From an uncultured Alphaproteobacteria bacterium (lineage in GTDB: Bacteria > Pseudomonadota > Alphaproteobacteria > RF32 > CAG-239): 64,000 nucleotides of DNA. Below the pieces are notes generated by a model. That model searched no databases. It had not been told where the DNA came from and was given only the letters and a program-made list of their open reading frames with translations. The stretch is taken from contig CALXUM010000010.1 in the NCBI GenBank assembly GCA_944391685.1, forward strand, positions 1 through 64,000, read 5' to 3'. Position numbers and translations under genes: made by a program. Below are positions 55,763 through 64,000 of this stretch, in pieces (the first letter of the stretch is position 1; each line of letters begins with the position of its first letter).

Positions 55763-56032
55763 TTATTTATTTTTTATTGATTTTATTATATAGTTCTCAA
55801 GCTTGTCTTTAGTGATGAGTTTGAGTTTCCCATTGTCCAAAAAGGCAAGGAAGTTTTTTTGGCCATCAGTGCACCAAGAACTCCATACTTCTTTTTGAGG
55901 TTCTGAGGAGTTGTTTTTTTTGATGCTCTTTTTGACCGCCTGTTTGTTTGTGGCTTGGAGTCCCTCTGCACTCAGCATAGTTTGCAGTTTGATAAATGCT
56001 TGCAGAGCCTCAATGCTTTCATGTTTTTCCAT
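55763..56032 (-). CDS. small hypothetical protein (89 aa)
   Basis: Reads from MEKHESIEALQAFIKLQTML, a helix, through a Lys/Gln/Asn-rich linker to EVWSSWCTDGQKNFLAFLDN, a beta-type tail ending in Lys. ATG 56032 is taken as the start. The frame stays open to a TTG at 56161, but that extension is Pro/Arg-rich and unsupported. No Shine-Dalgarno site. First gene of a two-gene unit with the 308-residue protein. Function unknown. Confidence 0.55.
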   Translation of the reverse strand: MEKHESIEALQAFIKLQTMLSAEGLQATNKQAVKKSIKKNNSSEPQKEVWSSWCTDGQKNFLAFLDNGKLKLITKDKLENYIIKSIKNK

Positions 56033-56241
56033 AAAAAAGTTTTTTAGGTTGTTTCTAAAGCCGCGTGCATATTTGGGTGCGGGATTAGGAAACGGGGTTA
56101 ATAATTGTCTTAATTGTAAATATGCATCAAAAATTATAGACAAAAATAAAATGTTTTTCAATATGGTTTTTTAATTTTTGTTAAACTTTTTTCTTTATGC
56201 TTATAAAAAAGTGTAAATAATCATATTTTATCAGAGGGTTA

Positions 56242-57402
56242 ATGATGAAAAAAACACTAAAATTTTTAGTTTTGGCTGTAGTCGTTGCCGGAGTTTGGTT
56301 CTGGTGGAATGGAAATGAAAACGATGAAATCGGGTATATTACCAGAAAACCTAAGCGAGGGGAGATTGTTGAAAAAGTTACTGCTTCAGGCATTATTAAT
56401 CCTATTTCTACCGTAAATATCGGTACACAAGTTTCAGGTACAATTGCTGAAATTTTTGTTGATTATAATACTCCGGTTAAGCAAGGGCAGCTTTTGGCTC
56501 AAATAGATCCCGCATTGTTTGAGGCAACCGTGGCTCAAAGAAAAGCTGCTTTGAATATCGCCAAGGCTGAGTTAGAAGTGGTGGAAAATGATATTGTTTA
56601 TTACAAAAAACATTTAGATAGAATCAAAAAACTAAATAAATCTCAATATTCTACGGATAAGGAGTTGGAAACAGCTCAAAGAGACTATGATAATGCCGTA
56701 GTGCAAAAAGCTCTTAAAGAGGCTCAAATTCAACAGGCAGAAGCTTCGTTGCAACAAGCAGAAATTGATTTGCGTTATACCAAGATAGTTTCTCCTGTGG
56801 AAGGGATTGTAGTTTCTAAAGAAGTTGAAGTCGGGCAGACTGTGGCAGCAAGTTTTCAGACTCCGACATTATTTAATGTGGCTGAGGATTTGACCTCAAT
56901 GCAGATAGAGGCCTCAGTTGCCGAGGCTGATATTGCCAAAGTTAAAGAAGGGCAAACAGTTGAATTCAGTGTTGATAGTTTTCCAGATGAAGTTTTTTAC
57001 GGTTTGGTTACTCAAGTCAGAAATAATCCTATAACAACTTCAAATGTGGTTACTTATGAGGTGATAATCGAAATTAATAATAAAGAGCAAAAATTAAAAC
57101 CGGGTATGACTGCGAATGTTGAGGTTATTACGGCTCAAAAGGATAATGTTTTGTTGGTACCAAACAAGGCTTTGAGATTTTTTATTACAGATGAAAACGG
57201 GGAAACTCAGAGATATAAAGACAAAGGTATTTGGTTGCTAGAAAACGGAAAACCGGTACGTATCAGTGTGGTAGCAGGAGTGTCTGATGAGGATAATACT
57301 GAGATAATTTCTGATAAAGTTACTGAAAATTCCGATGTTATTATTGAAAAGAGTTCCGTAAAAGAAAATGCCAATAATACAAAATTAAGGATGCCTAGAT
57401 AA
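56242..57402 (+). CDS. macA: MacA-type periplasmic adaptor (HlyD family)
   Basis: Adaptor of a tripartite ABC exporter. One N-terminal membrane anchor (about 4-20, LKFLVLAVVVAGVWFWW) precedes VEKVTASGIINPISTVNIGTQ and the barrel-sandwich domain. The coiled-coil hairpin covers about 95-180, then LRYTKIVSPVEGIVVSKEVEVGQTV and a beta barrel. 386 residues. GAGGG lies 4-7 bases before ATG 56242/56245. Its stop overlaps the ATPase start by one base. No TolC-like gene is adjacent. Confidence 0.9.
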   Translation: MMKKTLKFLVLAVVVAGVWFWWNGNENDEIGYITRKPKRGEIVEKVTASGIINPISTVNIGTQVSGTIAEIFVDYNTPVKQGQLLAQIDPALFEATVAQRKAALNIAKAELEVVENDIVYYKKHLDRIKKLNKSQYSTDKELETAQRDYDNAVVQKALKEAQIQQAEASLQQAEIDLRYTKIVSPVEGIVVSKEVEVGQTVAASFQTPTLFNVAEDLTSMQIEASVAEADIAKVKEGQTVEFSVDSFPDEVFYGLVTQVRNNPITTSNVVTYEVIIEINNKEQKLKPGMTANVEVITAQKDNVLLVPNKALRFFITDENGETQRYKDKGIWLLENGKPVRISVVAGVSDEDNTEIISDKVTENSDVIIEKSSVKENANNTKLRMPR

Positions 57403-58088
57403 TGGCTCAGATAAATCTTAAAAACATTACCAAAAGTTATCCGTTAGACGGTTTAACCCTAAAGATTTTGAAAGGTATTTCCCTTGAGATTGGGAGTGGT
57501 GAGTTTGTAGCAATTATGGGTCCGTCAGGTTCGGGAAAGTCAACACTGATGAATATTTTAGGTTGTTTGGATAAACCTACTTCAGGACAATATACTTTAG
57601 ATGGAATAAATGTTGAAAACTTGTCATCCGATGAATTGGCTGATATCAGAAATCATAAAATAGGGTTTGTTTTTCAAGGATTTAATTTATTGTCTAGAAC
57701 AACAGCTTTGGAGAATGTTGAACTTCCAATGGTGTATTCAGGGATACCGGCGGCAGAACGCAAAAAAAGAGCAGAAGAAGCTTTGCAAAAAGTTGGGTTA
57801 AAGGAGCGTATGTATCATCAACCCAATCAACTTTCAGGAGGACAACAGCAGCGTGTGGCTATTGCCAGAGCAATTGTTAATGATGCTCCGATTATTTTTG
57901 CCGATGAACCAACCGGAAACTTGGATACTAAGATGAGTTTGGAGATTATGGACTTGTTTACTAAACTCAATAAAGAACTTAAAAGAACAATAATTTTAGT
58001 TACACATGAAGAAGATATCGCAAAATATGCAGATAGAATTATCAGGATTGTTGATGGGGAAATTCATTCTGACGAGAAAATAAAATGA
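57402..58088 (+). CDS. ABC transporter ATPase (MacB/LolD family)
   Basis: Cytoplasmic ATPase of 228 residues. Walker A GPSGSGKSTL (about 40-49), Q loop VFQGFNLLSR, signature LSGGQQQRVAIARAI, Walker B PIIFADEPTGNLD and the switch His in LVTHEED are intact. It couples to the FtsX-like permease whose start overlaps its stop by 4 bp (ATGA). In E. coli MacB both parts are one chain; here they are split. Confidence 0.95.
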   Translation: MAQINLKNITKSYPLDGLTLKILKGISLEIGSGEFVAIMGPSGSGKSTLMNILGCLDKPTSGQYTLDGINVENLSSDELADIRNHKIGFVFQGFNLLSRTTALENVELPMVYSGIPAAERKKRAEEALQKVGLKERMYHQPNQLSGGQQQRVAIARAIVNDAPIIFADEPTGNLDTKMSLEIMDLFTKLNKELKRTIILVTHEEDIAKYADRIIRIVDGEIHSDEKIK

Positions 58089-59314
58089 TAGATTTAAAAA
58101 CAATATTTAGTATTGCAATAAGAGCCATTAAAGCCAACAAAATGCGATCTATTTTGACCAGTTTGGGTATTATTATAGGTGTATCAGCGGTAATTGTGAT
58201 GTTAGCAGTAGGGAATGGGGCTCAAACATCAATTCAAAATGAGATGAAAACCATGGGATCAAACCTGATTATTATTCGTTCAGGTGTGGCAACCTCAAGC
58301 GGAGTGCGTGGTGGGCACGGATCTCAGCCGACAATGCGTATGAGTGATGGGGATGCAATTCAAGAAAAAATTCCGCAAATAAAATTAGCTGCTCCGGTGT
58401 TGGAAGAAACAGCCCAAATTGTATATGGAAATGCTAACTGGTCGACCGGAGTTAGCGGTACCGATCGTCGTTTTTTTGAAATTAAAGAATGGGATTTAGC
58501 CTATGGCAGAATGTTTAATCAAACAGATATTAAAAGTTCTTCCAAGACAGCAATATTAGGGCAGACCGTGGTTTATGAATTATTTGGTGATGTTGATCCA
58601 TTGGGTAAAACAATTCGTATTAAAGGTATTCCTTTTCAGGTTATAGGCGTTTTGGATGCCAGAGGACAAAACGGGATGGGACAAGATCAAGATGATGTGG
58701 TTTATATTCCGATTACCACGGCTCAAAAGAAGGTTATGGGAACAACAATTCCTGATGAAGTCAGAATGGTGATGTTGCAGGCTGTTGATTCTGAGAGTAC
58801 ATATACCGCTCAAGACGAGATTAAACAACTGTTGCGGCAAAGACATAATTTGGGTGCAAATAAAGAAGATGACTTTGTTATAAGAAACCTTACTCAAATG
58901 ATGGAGATGATGGAAAATTCAACTAAAATCATGACCATACTTTTGGGATCAATTGCTTCGATTTCGTTGTTGGTAGGAGGTATCGGTATCATGAATATCA
59001 TGCTGGTGTCGGTTACGGAAAGAACCAGAGAAATAGGTATTCGTATGGCAATCGGAGCAAAGGCTTGGGATATTCGTTGGCAGTTTTTGATGGAATCTTT
59101 GGTCTTATCTTTAATCGGCGGGTTGGTTGGCGTTGTGATAGGGTTGGTGGGATCAAAGGTGGTTTCTACTTTTAGTTCTTTAAAAACGGAAATTTCGGTA
59201 TTTTATGTGTTGTTACCGTTTTCGTTTGCCGGATTTGTAGGGTTATTTTTTGGGTTTTATCCGGCATATAAGGCATCATTATTAAATCCGATAAATGCTT
59301 TGCGTTATGAGTAG
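58085..59314 (+). CDS. ABC transporter permease, MacB/FtsX family
   Basis: Four-helix permease of 409 residues: one helix near 20-45 (RSILTSLGIIIGVSAVIVML), a large periplasmic MacB-core domain (about 50-275) and three C-terminal helices including GGIGIMNIMLVSVTERTREI. The mechanotransmission fold suggests export of a peptide, toxin or lipid-like substrate from the periplasm with the adaptor encoded two genes upstream. Ends 4 bp before the convergent trxB stop. Confidence 0.93.
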   Translation: MIDLKTIFSIAIRAIKANKMRSILTSLGIIIGVSAVIVMLAVGNGAQTSIQNEMKTMGSNLIIIRSGVATSSGVRGGHGSQPTMRMSDGDAIQEKIPQIKLAAPVLEETAQIVYGNANWSTGVSGTDRRFFEIKEWDLAYGRMFNQTDIKSSSKTAILGQTVVYELFGDVDPLGKTIRIKGIPFQVIGVLDARGQNGMGQDQDDVVYIPITTAQKKVMGTTIPDEVRMVMLQAVDSESTYTAQDEIKQLLRQRHNLGANKEDDFVIRNLTQMMEMMENSTKIMTILLGSIASISLLVGGIGIMNIMLVSVTERTREIGIRMAIGAKAWDIRWQFLMESLVLSLIGGLVGVVIGLVGSKVVSTFSSLKTEISVFYVLLPFSFAGFVGLFFGFYPAYKASLLNPINALRYE

Positions 59315-59318
59315 TGTT

Positions 59319-60263
59319 TTAAGACTTATTTTTGCTTAAGTATTTTTCGGCCTCAAGAGCGGCAATGCAACCTGATCCAGCGGCAACAATAGCTTGGCGG
59401 AACTGCGAATCTTTCACATCTCCGGCGGCAAAAATCCCAGGAATGTTGGTTTTGCAGCTGTCGGGAAGAGTTTTAATATAACCGTCTTTATCAAGTTCAA
59501 TTTGTCCTTTAAATATTTCAGTATTGGGATGGTATCCGATGGCTATAAATATACCATCAATTTTAATTTCTTTAATTTGATTTGTTGTGACATTTTTTAG
59601 CTTTACGCCGGTAACGCTTAGGGGATTTTCAGTTCCTAAAATTTCTTCAACTACACTGTTCCATTCTATTGCTATTTTAGGATTTGAAAATAGGCGTTTT
59701 TGCATGGTTTGATCAGCACGCAAGCTGTCGCGACGGTGAATTAAGGTAACCGAGTTGGCAAAATTGGTTAGATAAAGAGCTTCTTCAGCTGCTGTATTGC
59801 CACCGCCAACCACGGCAACATCTCGATTACGATAGAAAAAGCCATCGCAAGTGGCACAGCCTGAAACTCCGAATCCTAAAAATTTTTGTTCACTGGGAAT
59901 TCCTAACCAACGAGCAGAGGCTCCGGTAGAAATTATGACACTTTCACTCAAGAATAAATTATTGTTTTCTGATATGCAACGGAAAGGATGTTGATTAAAA
60001 TCAACTTTTGAAATTTTGTCATCAACAATTTCAACGCCTACGTTTTGAGCTTGAAGACGCATATTTTGCATTAGCTCGCTACCTAGAATCGGTTTTGGAA
60101 AGCCTGGAAAATTTTCAACATCGGTGGTTATGGTTAATTGTCCTCCGATTTGTTCGCCGGAGACTAAAATCGGTTTTAAGCCAGCTCGAGCGGCATAAAT
60201 TCCGGCAGTATAACCGGCAGGTCCGGAGCCAATAATAAGAATAGGGGTTTTGTATTCAGCCAT
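59319..60263 (-). CDS. trxB: thioredoxin-disulfide reductase
   Basis: FAD/NADPH enzyme that keeps thioredoxin reduced. N-terminal FAD loop IIGSGPAGYTAGIYAARAG, active-site SGCATCDGFF with the redox Cys pair, NADPH loop AVVGGGNTAAEEALYL, and GIFAAGDVKDSQFRQ near the end. 314 residues, standard. Minus strand, 81 bp after greA with a hairpin between. Confidence 0.97.
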   Translation of the reverse strand: MAEYKTPILIIGSGPAGYTAGIYAARAGLKPILVSGEQIGGQLTITTDVENFPGFPKPILGSELMQNMRLQAQNVGVEIVDDKISKVDFNQHPFRCISENNNLFLSESVIISTGASARWLGIPSEQKFLGFGVSGCATCDGFFYRNRDVAVVGGGNTAAEEALYLTNFANSVTLIHRRDSLRADQTMQKRLFSNPKIAIEWNSVVEEILGTENPLSVTGVKLKNVTTNQIKEIKIDGIFIAIGYHPNTEIFKGQIELDKDGYIKTLPDSCKTNIPGIFAAGDVKDSQFRQAIVAAGSGCIAALEAEKYLSKNKS

Positions 60264-60286
60264 AATCGTATATTACTCTAAGTTGA

Positions 60287-60321
60287 AAACACTGCCAACA
60301 ATCATTTTGTTGGCAGTGTTT
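60287..60321 (-). terminator. greA terminator
   Basis: AAACACTGCCAACA and TGTTGGCAGTGTTT pair perfectly over 14 bp with a 7-nt loop; on the minus strand TTTTC follows. Confidence 0.85.
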
Positions 60322-60344
60322 ATATAGTTATAACAAAAATGAAA

Positions 60345-60818
60345 TTAAATATATTGGATATCAATAATTTCAAAAGATTTGCGTCCACCGGGAGCAGTAT
60401 ATTCGGCAATGTCTCCGACTTCTTTGCCGATTAAGGCTTTTGCCAAAGGAGAAGATAATGAAATTTTATTTTTTTCAATATCAGCTTCATAGTCTCCGAC
60501 GATTTGATAAGTCTTTTCTTCATCGGTATCTTCATCGGCAACTTGAACGGTGGCTCCAAAACGGATTACATCAGCTTTTATGCTGCTGATATCTATTACT
60601 TGGGCACGGCTGATTACGGCCTCCAACTCTTGAATGCGACCTTCAATAAAACTTTGTTTTTCTTTGGCTGCTGAGTATTCTGCATTTTCTGATAAGTCAC
60701 CATGAGAACGAGCTTCAGCAATGGCAGCGATGATATTTGGTCTTTCAACGCCTTTTAAATTTTTAAGTTCTTGCTCAAGAGCAAGGTAACCCTGTTTGGT
60801 TAAAGGGAATTTTTCCAT
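60345..60818 (-). CDS. greA: transcription elongation factor GreA
   Basis: Rescues backtracked RNA polymerase by stimulating transcript cleavage. The N-terminal coiled coil (about 1-75) ends in [12 protein letters not shown] with the acidic tip (GDLSENAEY). The C-terminal FKBP-like domain contains [16 protein letters not shown] and [14 protein letters not shown]. 157 residues, standard. AGGTGAAAA precedes ATG 60818. Confidence 0.97.
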   Translation of the reverse strand: MEKFPLTKQGYLALEQELKNLKGVERPNIIAAIAEARSHGDLSENAEYSAAKEKQSFIEGRIQELEAVISRAQVIDISSIKADVIRFGATVQVADEDTDEEKTYQIVGDYEADIEKNKISLSSPLAKALIGKEVGDIAEYTAPGGRKSFEIIDIQYI

Positions 60819-61032
60819 TTTTCACCTGCTTTTTAAAATTATTTTGAGTTAGAAAAAACGAACTGCGAGGGAAAAAATTCCTTCACAGTCCGCAAATTTT
60901 TGTAATAAATTTAATCTATCACCAATTTAAAATAAATCAAGAAATTTCTTTTGGTGGTAAAAATGCTTTTTTTGTATACAAGTTTGAAGATTGTGATAAG
61001 GTGTTGGTGTTTAATTTATTTTTTGGAGAACT

Positions 61033-61497
61033 ATGAATATGAAAAATATTTATCTGACTTCCTTGGCTTTGGGAGCTTTAATGATGGCTTCTGCTCCGGC
61101 TCATGCAATTGATAGTACAGGTTGCGGTTTGGGTTCTATGGCTTGGCGTGGACAAAGCGGTATTGCCCCGCAGGTTTTGGCTGTTACGACCAACGGATTT
61201 TTCAGTACACAGACTTTTGGTATTACTTTTGGTACGTCAGGTTGTGATCCGAACGGTCGTGTTACCGGCGGAACTCAGAAAATGGTTTTGGCATTTATGG
61301 AAAACAACATGGAGCAGTTTGCTCTTGATGCCGCTGCCGGACATGGTGAAACATTAGATACTTTGGCCGGTATCATGAATATGGATAAAGAAATTGTGGC
61401 CAGAAAAGCTCAGCGTAATTTTGCCGCTTTGTTTACAAGTCCAGATATTGATGCCGTTGATTTGACTTTGAATTTTATTGAAGTTATGAAAGCTTAA
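61033..61497 (+). CDS. DUF3015-family exported protein
   Basis: A signal peptide (about 1-25, ending APAHA) is followed by GCGLGSMAWRGQSGIAPQVL, TTNGFFSTQTFGITFGTSGC and an Ala/Met-rich helical tail: the DUF3015 pattern of periplasmic or outer-membrane-associated proteins of unknown function. 154 residues. GGAG lies 4 bases before ATG 61033 (an ATG at 61039 is 10 bases away and also possible). It precedes the DUF4105 gene by 16 bp, and the two families are frequent neighbours. Confidence 0.85.
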   Translation: MNMKNIYLTSLALGALMMASAPAHAIDSTGCGLGSMAWRGQSGIAPQVLAVTTNGFFSTQTFGITFGTSGCDPNGRVTGGTQKMVLAFMENNMEQFALDAAAGHGETLDTLAGIMNMDKEIVARKAQRNFAALFTSPDIDAVDLTLNFIEVMKA

Positions 61498-61513
61498 TTA
61501 GCGGCTGTCAGCT

Positions 61514-63358
61514 ATGCTTAAGAAAAGAGGTCGTATATTAAAAGTCATTGTTTGCTTGATGACGGGAGTTGCGGCCTCTTTTTGTTTTTGTTCATTAGCT
61601 ATGGCAAATGGTTTTGCTTATACTCCGGAGTGGCTGGCAATCGGGCATTATCAACCGGTAGGTGAGGGAAGTTTTGAAAGTACGATAGATTCAGAAAATT
61701 TCTTTTTAAGCGAAGATGGAAAATTTAATCCTCAACATGAACTTGATGCTACAATTGCCTTATTTCAATCAAATGATGATAAAACTAAATGCTTGTTTCC
61801 GGCCAGATATAAGCTATTAAAAAAGCACGGTATTATTGACTATGAATTTCCTAAATGTGAGGAATTGGAAAAGTTTTATGCAGATTTGCAACCTTCGGGC
61901 ATAACTTTACTGTTTACTGATGCTTATATGAACAACCCATCTTCTTTGTTTGGGCATACATTACTCAGAATTGACACGGCCAGAAAAGGAACTCAACTGC
62001 TGGCTCACGGGGCAAATTACGGAGCTTTTACCGCCGGGCAGGAAAATAGTGTGCTTTTTGCCATATATGGTTTAACCGGAGGATATTACGGAGGTTTTAC
62101 CGTAAAACCTTATTATGACATTATTAATACTTACAATAACATAGAAAACAGAGATATTTGGGAGCTTAATTTGGATTTTACGCCACAAGAATTAGACTTT
62201 TTCGTGGCTCATTTGTGGGAAGTAGGACATAATCAATCCAGGTATTACTTTTTTTCAAGAAATTGTTCTTATATGTTGATGGAAACTTTAGATGCCGTGC
62301 GACCTTCGTTGCAATTGGCAAAAGAATTTCCTGTGCAAACAATTCCACTTGATACTTTTAAGATGGTTTATCGTAAACCGGGGTTGGTTAAAAATGTAAA
62401 TTATCGTCCATCAAGGCAGGCTAAAATAAAATCAAGATACAAGCAGATGAATGCAGAGCAAAAAAAAGCTTATTTGTTGGCAATTAAAGACCAAAATTAT
62501 GACATGCCGGAGCTTTCCGATGCTGAGAAATCAGATGTGTTGGAAACGGCATATCAATTTGTGCAATATCAATATGTGGCAAAAAAGTTGGAACTTAAAG
62601 ATTATCGTACTCAGAGTTTTAAGACGGCAATAGCACGCAGCAAGCTCAAAGAAACCGGAAAAATAAAAGACCCTACGGAAGGAAAGTCTCCTTTGGAAGC
62701 TCATGAATCAATGCGAGCAACTGTTTCGGCAGGTTTTAGAAACGGAGAAGCTTTTCAGGAGATTAGTTATCGTCCGGCATATCATTCTTTGACTGATGAT
62801 AATTATGGATTTTTACGCGGAGCGGAAATTAACTTTCTAAACACTACTTTAAGACATTATGACAATCAAGATAAATATGTTTTGCAACAGTTTGATTTGG
62901 TGGGAATTCGCTCTTTGTCTCCGGTTGATATGATGTTTTCACCCATATCATTTAAAATTTTGGCTGATGTTAGGCGTGAAATGAACCCTAAAAATGAGAA
63001 AGAAGGTTATGTTGCCAATTTGACGGTTGGCGGCGGAGGAACTTATGCATTGCACGATAATGTGTGGATTTTTGCCATGACTAACGCTCACGGAGCTTAT
63101 GGCGGATTTTTGCCGAATAATCAGTATTTGGGAGCCGGTTTTGAAGGCGGAATGTTCGCTGATTTTGGTAATTTGCGTTTGCTGGCAGAGGCTGAAAAGA
63201 TTTTTGCGACCTCAAAATTCGGCAGCAAGATGATCTATAAAGGAGAGGCTGCCGTTAGCTTGAATAAAGCTTGGGCTTTGGCTCTCAATTATAAATATGA
63301 GCAAAATTACGGCAAGGATGTGGAGGAATTTTCTTTAGGTGTTCGCCACTATTTTTAG
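61514..63358 (+). CDS. DUF4105 (Lnb-like periplasmic domain) membrane/barrel protein
   Basis: 614 residues with an N-terminal signal or anchor (about 9-31). The DUF4105 region (about 50-280) contains FTDAYMNNPSSLFGHTLLRI with conserved Ser and His, LLAHGANYGA and SRYYFFSRNCSYMLMETLDA with the conserved Cys, a set reminiscent of NlpC-like or Lnb-type catalytic triads. The C-terminal third alternates like beta strands and ends in VRHYF, as outer-membrane barrels do. The family domain is related to lipoprotein N-acyltransferase Lnb of Bacteroidota; that activity is not shown here. Operon with the DUF3015 gene. Overlaps the next gene's stop by 4 bp. Confidence 0.85.
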   Translation: MLKKRGRILKVIVCLMTGVAASFCFCSLAMANGFAYTPEWLAIGHYQPVGEGSFESTIDSENFFLSEDGKFNPQHELDATIALFQSNDDKTKCLFPARYKLLKKHGIIDYEFPKCEELEKFYADLQPSGITLLFTDAYMNNPSSLFGHTLLRIDTARKGTQLLAHGANYGAFTAGQENSVLFAIYGLTGGYYGGFTVKPYYDIINTYNNIENRDIWELNLDFTPQELDFFVAHLWEVGHNQSRYYFFSRNCSYMLMETLDAVRPSLQLAKEFPVQTIPLDTFKMVYRKPGLVKNVNYRPSRQAKIKSRYKQMNAEQKKAYLLAIKDQNYDMPELSDAEKSDVLETAYQFVQYQYVAKKLELKDYRTQSFKTAIARSKLKETGKIKDPTEGKSPLEAHESMRATVSAGFRNGEAFQEISYRPAYHSLTDDNYGFLRGAEINFLNTTLRHYDNQDKYVLQQFDLVGIRSLSPVDMMFSPISFKILADVRREMNPKNEKEGYVANLTVGGGGTYALHDNVWIFAMTNAHGAYGGFLPNNQYLGAGFEGGMFADFGNLRLLAEAEKIFATSKFGSKMIYKGEAAVSLNKAWALALNYKYEQNYGKDVEEFSLGVRHYF

Positions 63359-64000
63359 TATAAAACTTTTTTGCCGGAATTAATGATGAAATTACGGGCA
63401 CGAGCGGCGGCATCTTCTCCACCGGTTTGAACTCTGACGATTATATTACCGTTCATTATGCCGGTGATGAAACTTTCATTTTTATCTTCTTTTATCAAAT
63501 AGTAGTTGCCATTGATATTTTCCAATTTGAGCTCATTAATATCAAGTTTGTTTCCTTTGATATCGGTCAGAGGTGAGGTTAGCTCGGCTTTGGTTTGAGG
63601 AGAGCTCTTGATTAAAATTGCTTGACGCAGGTTATTTAAGTTTTCTTCATTTTGCACAAAGGAAAAGTCTAAAGTTTTGCCATTGTCGTTTTTGCTGCCG
63701 GAGATGGATAGTTTATCCTGAGCGGAAGCATTTTTTTGTTGTTTGTAATTTTGATATTCTTGGAGTTCATTATTAAGTTGTTTGACTTGGGCATTGATTT
63801 CGCGGTTCATTTGTTCAGCCGTTTTGCTCAAAACTTGGCTTTCTTCCAAAGATTTCATTAAAGGAGGCAGAGTTTTGAAAACATCTTGCATCATTTGGTT
63901 CATGCTTTGAGCCATGGCCGGCATGATTTGTTGCATTTGCTTATCCATTTTGGCTAATGATTGTTGCATAGTTTCTTGAGTTTGTTGCCAATTTTTTTGA
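63355..64000 (-). CDS. Gln/Met-rich coiled-coil protein, 5' end beyond the window
   Basis: The frame is open to the right edge: before the first in-window Met (63969) the codons read KNWQQTQET with no stop and no ribosome site, so the gene continues past 64000. The visible part begins with a Met/Gln-rich coiled coil (about 120 residues, with MDKQMQQIMPAMAQ), then a beta-rich C terminus (about 130-204) with GIMNGNIIVRVQTGGEDAAA. No family is recognised. Not predicted to be exported from the visible part. Confidence 0.7.
   Translation of the reverse strand, partial: QKNWQQTQETMQQSLAKMDKQMQQIMPAMAQSMNQMMQDVFKTLPPLMKSLEESQVLSKTAEQMNREINAQVKQLNNELQEYQNYKQQKNASAQDKLSISGSKNDNGKTLDFSFVQNEENLNNLRQAILIKSSPQTKAELTSPLTDIKGNKLDINELKLENINGNYYLIKEDKNESFITGIMNGNIIVRVQTGGEDAAARARNFIINSGKKVLY

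Noticed and set aside
55911..56174. Plus-strand 87-codon frame opposite the 89-residue gene
   Set aside because: No ribosome site and no terminator; the minus-strand pair is more coherent.

Overview
This window is a 64 kb piece of a visibly AT-rich bacterial chromosome. The gene orders point to an alphaproteobacterium: priA beside xerC and ahead of atpHAGDC, uvrA close to ssb and gyrA, dgt-SPOR-nagZ, and rpiB-glyA. The low GC, 6-phosphofructokinase (uncommon in the class), a pyruvoyl arginine decarboxylase with its antiporter, large Cys-rich and leucine-rich surface proteins and fatty-acid scavenging genes suggest a host-associated, probably intestinal, lineage. The organism assignment is inference. 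No prophage, transposase, CRISPR array or rRNA operon was seen.

Layout. 1-2.0 kb: 3' part of a mosaic surface protein (Cys-rich repeats, PKD-like domain, about 16 LRR-like repeats). 2.0-6.7 kb: minus-strand cell-envelope and nucleotide genes (small membrane protein, nagZ, site-2 protease, SPOR protein, dgt). 6.8-10.7 kb: xthA-rnr-S41 peptidase, then rpmG. 11-20 kb: xerC, a small membrane protein, priA and the complete F1 operon atpHAGDC, whose beta subunit has a long Lys/Ala-rich N-terminal extension. 20.1-22.7 kb: a second mosaic surface protein that shares 77 identical bases with the first. 22.9-30 kb: nitroreductase, the Chlamydia-type arginine decarboxylase/antiporter pair, and an RND efflux pair. 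30-37.8 kb: pfkA, a small DUF465-like protein, rpsU, then aas, a TetR regulator and a FadL-like porin that look like a lipid uptake module, then an orphan 464-residue protein. 37.8-46.6 kb: uvrA, an orphan ABC binding protein, ssb, gyrA (with Leu and Glu at the two main quinolone-resistance positions) and a MIF-like tautomerase. 47.0-47.9 kb: three tandem 258-bp repeats next to tRNA-Asn and tRNA-Cys. 48-54.8 kb: rpiB-glyA, a WG-repeat-like lipoprotein, then murF-nrdR-nusB-def-fmt with a palindromic repeat at the end of def. 54.8-64 kb: two insular ORFans, a MacAB-type exporter, trxB, greA, a DUF3015-DUF4105 pair and a truncated Gln/Met-rich protein.

Most genes carry clear GGAG-type ribosome binding sites and end in strong hairpin terminators, so most start and transcript boundaries can be argued from sequence. 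A few genes lack a Shine-Dalgarno site and stand out as possible imports. No wholly new multi-gene system is evident. The best leads are the Chlamydia-like acid-resistance pair in an alphaproteobacterium, the shuffled surface proteins, the tRNA-linked tandem repeats, the FadL/TetR/Aas module with its 16-bp palindrome, and the palindromic element running into def.
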